NCBI GenBank assembly: GCA_033064195.1
Contig: JARBJD010000471.1
Coordinates: 1 to 44,865 of the forward strand
Origin: Blattamonas nauphoetae
Lineage: Eukaryota; Preaxostyla; Oxymonadida
Reading direction: 5' to 3'
DNA: 44,865 bases
The notes below the pieces were generated by a model, which was given only the letters and a program-made list of their open reading frames with translations, was not told where the DNA came from and searched no databases. Position 1 is the stretch's first letter, and each line of letters opens with the position of its first letter. A program made the position numbers and the translations under genes. This document shows, piece after piece, positions 38,607 through 44,865 of this stretch.

Positions 38607-39212
38607 ATGACAAACCTCTTGACACCAAGCAAACTAATTGACATCTTAAATAATGAACACGTAATTCTGATCACTGAACCTGTTCTGAATCGACGTGGAA
38701 CATCATATCTGACACAGGGAACATTTGAATATGCCACTGAAGATAAACCTGATGACATTTATCAAGTATACATCACATCATTCGTGAAAGGAGCACGCCC
38801 GCATCTAAATCCAACTCTTTATCATCGCTTTGATGATTGTTGCACGAAAGAGAAGTTCATTGAGTCCCTGCACAGTGAGAATTGTGAACTCGTTGATGAA
38901 TACAAACGATCAGAGTCTGCGGTGAGATATCTTCATGAAGGAGTTGAATGGAGAATAAAACCTGCAGACTGGATGAAAGGAGTTAGAACACACGAGATGA
39001 AGCGCAAACACTACACTCAATCATTTATTGAAAACGAATTGAGAAAATACAATTGTGAGCTTGTTGGTGAGTACCAGAAAGAAATGGTTCCTTTTCACTA
39101 TCGAGTGATTGGAGAAGAGAAAGGTCGCAAAGTGAGACTTGATGATTGGTTCAAAGCGAAGAAAAAACCACACCAAAGAGGCAAAACAAACAGCTCGAAA
39201 GTTGAGGAATAA
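38607..39212 (+). CDS. Polinton tandem-module protein, copy 3 (long form)
   Basis: 201 residues. Two modules like those of copies 1 and 2 occupy about residues 90-137 and 146-193 (NCELVDEY...W, then NCELVGEY...WFKAKKKPH). The first ~85 residues are an extra part ending in GARPH, which may be a third, worn module. The start is fixed by TTTTTTAATTAGTATAAA-ATG. The C terminus is basic (RGKTNSSKVEE). Same position upstream of PolB as in the other copies. Function unknown. Confidence 0.65.
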   Translation: MTNLLTPSKLIDILNNEHVILITEPVLNRRGTSYLTQGTFEYATEDKPDDIYQVYITSFVKGARPHLNPTLYHRFDDCCTKEKFIESLHSENCELVDEYKRSESAVRYLHEGVEWRIKPADWMKGVRTHEMKRKHYTQSFIENELRKYNCELVGEYQKEMVPFHYRVIGEEKGRKVRLDDWFKAKKKPHQRGKTNSSKVEE

Positions 39213-39342
39213 GAACATATATTTTTGCACAAATTGATTGAAAATGAAGTCCTGAGAGACAAAATGGACTGCGACATTGGTGGTGGTTGAATTGGTGGCT
39301 TTTTCATTGGTGTTGTATTTCATGAGTGTTTTCCAATGACTT

Positions 39343-39741
39343 TTGACTGTCTAAAAGTGCCCCAGGTGCCCCAGGTGGATCGGCTTTTTAAATTGGTTTT
39401 TATTTTGGCAGGTCCACAGGTCCACAAGTCCACATGTCCACAATCTAGTTAGAAACAATTAAAAAATGTCATTTATGGGTTTTCTATTATTGTTGCTCAT
39501 TGCCGTCATATTACATTCATTATATGTTTTGTGGACTTTTATATTGTAATGCAACAATTAACTCTATATGACTCAGGTCATTAATAAAACTGAAGAGAAC
39601 TGCGGTATATATCCATCAGTAAATGACCATTTCTGAACTCCTGTGGACTTGTGGACTTGTGGACCTGTGGACCTCCAAAAATAAAAACCAATTTAAAAAG
39701 CCGATCCACCTGGGGCACCTGGGGCACTTTTGGACAGTCAA
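39343..39741. mobile_element. 399-bp inverted-repeat (MITE-like) element in Polinton copy 3
   Basis: The two ends are inverted copies of about 100 bp: TTGACTGTC, rows of GCCCCAGGTG, GGATCGGCTTTTTAAATTGG, TTTTTATTTT and rows of AGGTCCAC. Internal tandem repeats of GCCCCAGGT and GTCCACAA make the arms rich in short repeats. No target duplication is obvious. It lies between the tandem-module gene and PolB. Single arms of the same family lie at 37345-37720, and the ~70 bases before the left arm (GACATTGGTGGTGGTTGAAT and on) are also repeated near 37500. Confidence 0.65.
39466..39549 (+). CDS. Tiny hydrophobic peptide inside the MITE-like element
   Basis: 27 codons: MSFMGFLLLLLLIAVILHSL and then YVLWTFIL, one uninterrupted membrane-spanning stretch. 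ATG follows an A-rich AATTAAAAA but no T-rich block. It could be chance in AT-rich DNA. It is listed because an all-hydrophobic frame of this kind is unusual and lies exactly between the two inverted arms. Confidence 0.25.
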   Translation: MSFMGFLLLLLIAVILHSLYVLWTFIL

Positions 39742-39859
39742 TAGTTCTTCAAGAATGTCATCTGTTGTTTGTTCTCTGCTCATTGCTGGAGTATCGTCAA
39801 CAAATGTACGTATTGATAGAGTTTTTGCTTGTTCCCAACAACACAGAATAAACACTAAA

Positions 39860-39894
39860 CTTTTTTTCTTTTTTGTTTTTTTAATTGGATTAAA
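39860..39894 (+). promoter_or_regulatory. Promoter-like block before PolB, copy 3
   Basis: Two T-rich runs (TTTTTTTCTTTTTTG, TTTTTTTAATTGG) lead into ATTAAA-ATG, the same doubled layout as before PolB copy 2, with differences in the letters but not in the spacing. Confidence 0.55.
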
Positions 39895-42800
39895 ATGACA
39901 ACTCCTTTGAAGTCTGTAGTATCTGCCATCACAAAACTCAAACAACTATTTCCCAACACCACCTTTGAATTCAAGGATAAATATGGTCGTGATCGCATCT
40001 ATGATCCGAACAGCAGAAACTACGCACATCAGAACGGATATCTCATGTCTATGCTTCGGAATCCAGACGTCGGATATCTAGAGTCATCTCCTGACGATAC
40101 TCTTTCAACATTTCTGAACAAAATTGAAAACCAACAACTGATGGCGTCTGAAGATCAGCATGAACACAAGAGGATTGATGAAGAAATGAAAGCAGAAATC
40201 CAAATCATGAAAGCAAATCCAAGAGTGAACGAAAATGAGTTGAAAAAGCAAGTGTTCAAGATCACAAGGAAACTGAAATCGATTGAAGAGAAGCTGATGG
40301 ATCACTGGATGAAGAATCTTTTGATCATTCAAAAGAAAAATGAACAAATGGACACAAGAACAGTAAAGCAATTTGAGGGATTCAACGAATGTATTTTACT
40401 TGCTGAACCACGAAACAAACTTGGTTTCAATGAGTGTCTGACAAACGCACGTAGGAAGTTCAAAAAGAATGAGATCGAAAAGGTGAGTGACAATGGAAAA
40501 CCATATCAACTGTACTTCCATATTCATCTGAAGAACGTTGAGGAAATCACAACCTTCATCAAAGCAGTGTATGAAAAAGAGAAGGATCATCCATTTAAGA
40601 TTAGCATCGACTTCGGTAAGATCGTAGAAAGAAAAGACAAAGATGAGACAACGTACAAGGATTTCAGACCAGAATTGGAGAACACATCAAAGAGCTTTCC
40701 AACAGTGATAAGAAGTGCAGAAGACATCAATGAATATTCAAAATATGCAATCAATCTGATCAAAGAATCACAGGATAGAACACTGATGGATACCAAGACA
40801 ATGTTCATTGCATTCCATTCCATTCTTGTTGCAGTCTATCGGTTTCCAGTTGCAGGAAAAGCGAACGCCATTCTAGCTGAACACATTCAGAAACACAATA
40901 TAAAGTCCGTTGATTCACCATACAATATCTGTTTCTTTCAAGCAGTTTCCCACAAAACACTACCAGACACACCAGGAAATAGAATTCCGCCGAATACCAG
41001 AAATGCTGAAGCTCACAGATTGTTTGCTAAGTGTAAGAATCTTATCAATCCCACACAACAACAATTCACTGAACACTTGAAAAACTATCCTGGATTTGAT
41101 ATTGCATCAGACATGGAAGAAACAATGAAGATCTTAAACATTACAGTTCACATTTATGAATACGATGAGGACAAGAAACGATACTTCCTCAGTCAGTCGT
41201 ATGTCAATGAAAATGATGATGCACTAGTTGTTCCAATACTCATGGTTCCACTCACTGCAACCCTTGTTCATGTAATGTTTATTTCAGATCCTGAGAAACT
41301 CACCGGATATAAACTCTGTCCGTACTGTCAATCAAGAGGATTCCAAGTGAAAGATTCACACTTCTCGAGAGATTTTGAAAAGCATCTTGCTGATTGTAAG
41401 GAACTTGACGGAAAACATGTGAAAAAGATAGCACTTGATCGAACACCACGACCGTACGTACCACACATCATCAACAATCGAACGTATGAATTTCTGATGG
41501 CACATAAAAGACAAGACGAGTTCAAACCAACACAATACTACATCACCTACGATTTCGAAACTATGGAAGATCTCATTCTTGACAACTTGTTCTCTGATGA
41601 TAACACACAACTGATCTCACACTTGAAGCTTCTCTCTGTTGCATCAGCAATCAAAACAAAATCAGGAGTGAAGTCAATCTACTTTGATCTTCGAGATGGA
41701 AAGGACTTTGTGAAGCAATGGATCAGACAGCTCTTCAAATTTGCTGAGACAGTACGAGAGGACAACTACTACGATGACCCGGAAATACCCTCACAAAATG
41801 AAGTCAGTGTGATTGGGTTCAACAGTTCCAGATTCGACATCAATCTCATCTTCCGTGATCTCGTTGACCAGGATTGGACAGTGGTGAGCTTTCTTGGATC
41901 CACAACGAAGTACAAGCAAGTATTGATCAGACACGAGAAGACACAACAGGTTCTTCGATTCATTGACATGATGTCATACACAGGACCAATGACATTGGAT
42001 AATGCAGTCAAAGCTTTTGGAGGAAATACAACACTCCAGAAGTCATTCTTTGCTTACGAATCATTCGACTCATCAGACTACGACACAGTGCGAAGCAAAC
42101 AAGAACCATTCTCCAAATATGAATTCTATTCGAGTCTGAACAACAGTGAAATGTCCGACACCGATTACCAATTGTACCTTGATGACTGGAAGAAACAAGG
42201 ATTCAAGAACAGATGGGACTATCTGAAATTCTACAACATCAGAGACGTCGAATGCATGATAGCTCCACTGGACAATCTCATTGCTCTGAACTTCCAATAC
42301 AAAGTGGACATGTTGCACAATCTCTCACTGTCAGCCAATGCTTCAGCAATCAAGTATGCTTGTGCCTACAAAGACTTTGAAATAGATGCAGATTACAATG
42401 AATGTGACGAATCTGGACCAATCAAAATCACCAAACAATCCTGGAAATTCAAAGTTGAAGGATACATGTATCAAGACCAGAAAGCTCATCGTAATACTGC
42501 CAAGAACGTCAATGAATCAGACTACGAATGGTTTGTTCAACAGTGCAAGAAAGTGTGCTATATCTGCAAATGTCACTTCACACAAGCCGTTCGACCAACA
42601 CTGGATAGAATCGACAATGCAAAAGGACATTCTAAAGAGAACGTTAAGATCTGCTGTGATTGCTGCAACACCTACAAGTCAGACAAAGATGAACATCTCA
42701 CACGACTGAGAATTCAACTGAAGAAGTATTGCATCTGGAAATCACTCCCAATGACTCTGACACACGAGCAAACATATCACAAACTCAGAGCAGCAGTGAC

Positions 42801-44277
42801 TGGTGGATTATCGAATGTTCAACATCGACAGAACATCAAAGACGTGACTCCAATCAACCACTTCACTTGTGCAGACGGTAAGGTGATCTCCAAAGACACA
42901 GAACACATCATGACTCACGTTTGTGGTGTTGATTTCAACTCTCTCTACCCAAGTACATTCTCATCAATCAAAAACAAGAACAATCCATACACAAAACACA
43001 GAATGTACATGCCATGAAGATGTTTGTACACAGCAACAGGAGATAAAGAATGTCGTGAGATCATCGAGAACAAGAATCAGAAGACATTGTTCGTAGCAGA
43101 ACTGAAATGACACATCGATGAAAAGTACATAAATGATTTCATTAATTTCCCACCAATCTTCAGAAACATTGTGGTCAATACGACCGAAGAAAACATTGGA
43201 GAAAAGACCTATTCGTTGATGAAGAAACATGGATTGAAGACTGATGACAAACAACGGAAGCTGACCCAACTCTTGAGCACACACGATCAGTATATGTTCT
43301 TTTCGACATACTATCTGTGGTTCCTCATCGACTACTGCCACTTCATTATTGATGAAATTAAGAGTGTGATGGTTTTCTCCAGACACTCAGGATTTGAACC
43401 ATTTGTGACCTCATTTATGAATGACAGGATTGAAGCAATGAAGGTTGGAAACAAAGGAAAAGAACAGTTCTGTAAGACCAACTTGAATGGAAGTTACGGA
43501 TACGATGGAATGAACACTGAGAAGTACAACTCAATCACAATCTGTACTGAGAAGAGAACCTACCTGAAGCAAATGATGAAAGGATTTGTGGCGACTCGAG
43601 AGATCAATGAGGACAACTACATCGTGATTGAAGACAGAGAGAAAGCATCGTGCAAAACATGTCTGCAAGAAGCAGTCTTCACACTCGACAATGCCAAGTT
43701 CTGGTATCTGAATCTCATCTACAATTTCATGTGCAAATGTCTAGACATGAACAAGATTCACTTCAGTGAAGGAGATACTGACTCTGCATACTGGGCAATA
43801 AGTGGAGATCCAAATGCTGGAATTCATCAACAGTTTGAACACGTGATTGCTGACAAGGAATTCTATGATGCGCACAAATATGAATGGTTTCCCAATCCTG
43901 AAAAAGGAGTTGATGATGAGAAGAAGTTGCTGGGACTCGCAATTGAAAAGGAAGGTGAACAGATGATCTGTCTTGCACCCAAGTGCTACTCTCTCGACGA
44001 GAAATGCAAAATCAAAGGAGTGTCACTGAAGAAAACAAACATCACAAGCGAAGATTATGTGAAGTGCCTCAATGGTGAGAAAACAGTAACGACAACACTG
44101 AACTTTCAAACAAGAAGAATCGTGAGTGAAGAGGATAGTAATGGATTTGAGATAGCGAAAATACAACAACAGAAACTCAGTCTCAGTGGAATTCATCTGA
44201 AGGCAATCGTCCTTGAAAATAAATCATGTCCTCCATTCATTCATGGACTGAAAGCAACTGAGTATATAATCGAATAA
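39895..44277 (+). pseudogene. Polinton protein-primed DNA polymerase B, copy 3 (broken)
   Basis: Full-length relative of the polymerase at 13059. Visible in order: N-terminal region with YNICFFQAV; finger CPYCQSRGF...H...C; exonuclease motifs DFETMEDL, GFNSSRFDIN and YNIRDVECM; HNH-like segment with paired cysteines CYICKCHF...LDRIDNAKGHSKENV...CDCCN, the clearest of the three copies; and palm motifs DFNSLYPS, NLNGSYGYDG and GDTDS. It looks broken, with about two breaks. Gene X follows 23 bases after its end, as in copy 2. Confidence 0.85.
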
Positions 44278-44300
44278 ACACAAACTTTATTTTTGTAGAA

Positions 44301-44865
44301 ATGAGTAGACCGTATTTGAATTCAACACAAATTGATCGAATAGTGAAGAACCTCCTGGACAACACGTTCATTTTCAAGACAAAAATATACAATGTCACAC
44401 TGACGTTTTCACAAATTTTACCAACCTATCATGTCAATGATTCCAATGGAAACTACGACGCAAATGATGAGACATACTATAATGATTGGCTGAATGGAGA
44501 ATTACCTCCTGATTTAAACATTGCTGATGGAAAAATTGTAGTTCAAAGATTTGTGAAACAATTCACCGGATGGATCCTCAGGAACAACGATGCAAGACAA
44601 GCATACAGAGCATATCAACGATATTATCAGGAAGCACAGAATAGTCATTTTAATCAACCACCAGCAATCGTCATTCCAACACAACTTCCCCAACCAATTG
44701 CTATTGAAACACCTGAATCTCCAATCATTCCTGGACAGAAGAGAAACCCGACATCAATTGGTTCAGACTATGAATTCCCAATGAAAGAGAGGAGGTTTGA
44801 AGATGATGATCTACTGATCTCCAAGTCACCTGATCCACCAACAATTGTGAAGATTGCCAGAAGCG
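44301..44865 (+). CDS. Polinton gene X, copy 3 (runs off the window)
   Basis: Open from ATG at 44301 to the right edge, 188 codons. Starts MSRPYLNSTQIDRIVKNLLD. Parts: a strand-rich start; an acidic aromatic stretch (DETYYNDWLNGELPPDLNI); a helical basic part (RNNDARQAYRAYQRYYQEAQ); a proline-rich linker (PPAIVIPTQLPQPIAIETPE); a basic patch PGQKRNP; and an acidic region RRFEDDDL. The same order is found in the split copy 2 gene. Not recognised. Its fixed place between PolB and integrase makes a replication or integration partner (possibly the terminal protein) a fair guess, but nothing in the sequence proves this. Confidence 0.65.
   Translation, partial: MSRPYLNSTQIDRIVKNLLDNTFIFKTKIYNVTLTFSQILPTYHVNDSNGNYDANDETYYNDWLNGELPPDLNIADGKIVVQRFVKQFTGWILRNNDARQAYRAYQRYYQEAQNSHFNQPPAIVIPTQLPQPIAIETPESPIIPGQKRNPTSIGSDYEFPMKERRFEDDDLLISKSPDPPTIVKIARS

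Larger units (their letters stand above)
38571..44865 (+). mobile_element. Polinton copy 3 (fossil, partial)
   Basis: Same orientation and gene order as copy 2: tandem-module protein, PolB, gene X, then the window ends. DNA is clearly more diverged from copies 1 and 2 than these are from each other, but some blocks (for example around 42740-42850 and 43200-43310) are almost identical to copy 2, giving a mosaic look. It is broken, with about two breaks in the visible part, and carries a 399-bp inverted-repeat element between its first two genes. Left end approximate. Confidence 0.85.

Overview
This is a eukaryotic window made mostly of mobile DNA. Three copies of one Polinton/Maverick family (fossil virus-like elements) are stacked with DNA transposons that have jumped into them and into each other. 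Short GT...AG introns (46 and 58 nt) in captured gene fragments, a right-handed beta-helix type fragment, the abundance of Polintons and moderate GC suggest an anaerobic metamonad-like protist. A Preaxostyla flagellate such as Blattamonas is my best guess and a parabasalid the alternative; this is inference, not proof.

Layout. (1) 1-3411, minus strand: end of Polinton copy 1, with a broken protein-primed DNA polymerase (PolB) and a small tandem-module gene. (2) 3412-11520: no intact gene. It holds a complete-looking hAT-like element (4837-8145, 8-bp target duplication), two long inverted arms (8240-8621 / 10710-11090) and tRNA-like sequences. (3) about 11520-37290, plus strand: Polinton copy 2, about 14 kb without its insertions. 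Gene order is two small unknown genes, tandem-module protein, PolB, an unknown gene ('gene X'), integrase, coiled-coil protein, packaging ATPase (opposite strand), two unknown proteins, two short minor-capsid-like proteins, major capsid protein and a second capsid paralog. PolB is split by an 8.2-kb hAT-like element (17201-25363), and gene X by a 3.15-kb Mutator-like element (25774-28924). (4) 37270-38570: small repeats and duplicated promoter-plus-start pieces. (5) 38571-end, plus strand: start of Polinton copy 3, more diverged and broken, carrying a 399-bp inverted-repeat element.

The transposons are nested three deep. The hAT-like element in PolB carries degenerate host gene sequence. That sequence is interrupted by a 2.1-kb Mutator-like element (18122-20205), which itself carries an exon with a ubiquitin-specific-protease cysteine box, and by a 1.0-kb inverted-repeat element (22784-23795). 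Both Mutator-like elements have exact 9-bp target duplications and carry host-like gene fragments instead of a recognisable transposase, so they look like Pack-MULEs. I recognise no transposase anywhere in the window.

Most Polinton genes start directly behind a T-rich block of the type TTTTTATTTTT followed by a few bases and TAAA-ATG. It resembles a virus-style late promoter with a very short leader. Polinton copies are described here only as fossils.
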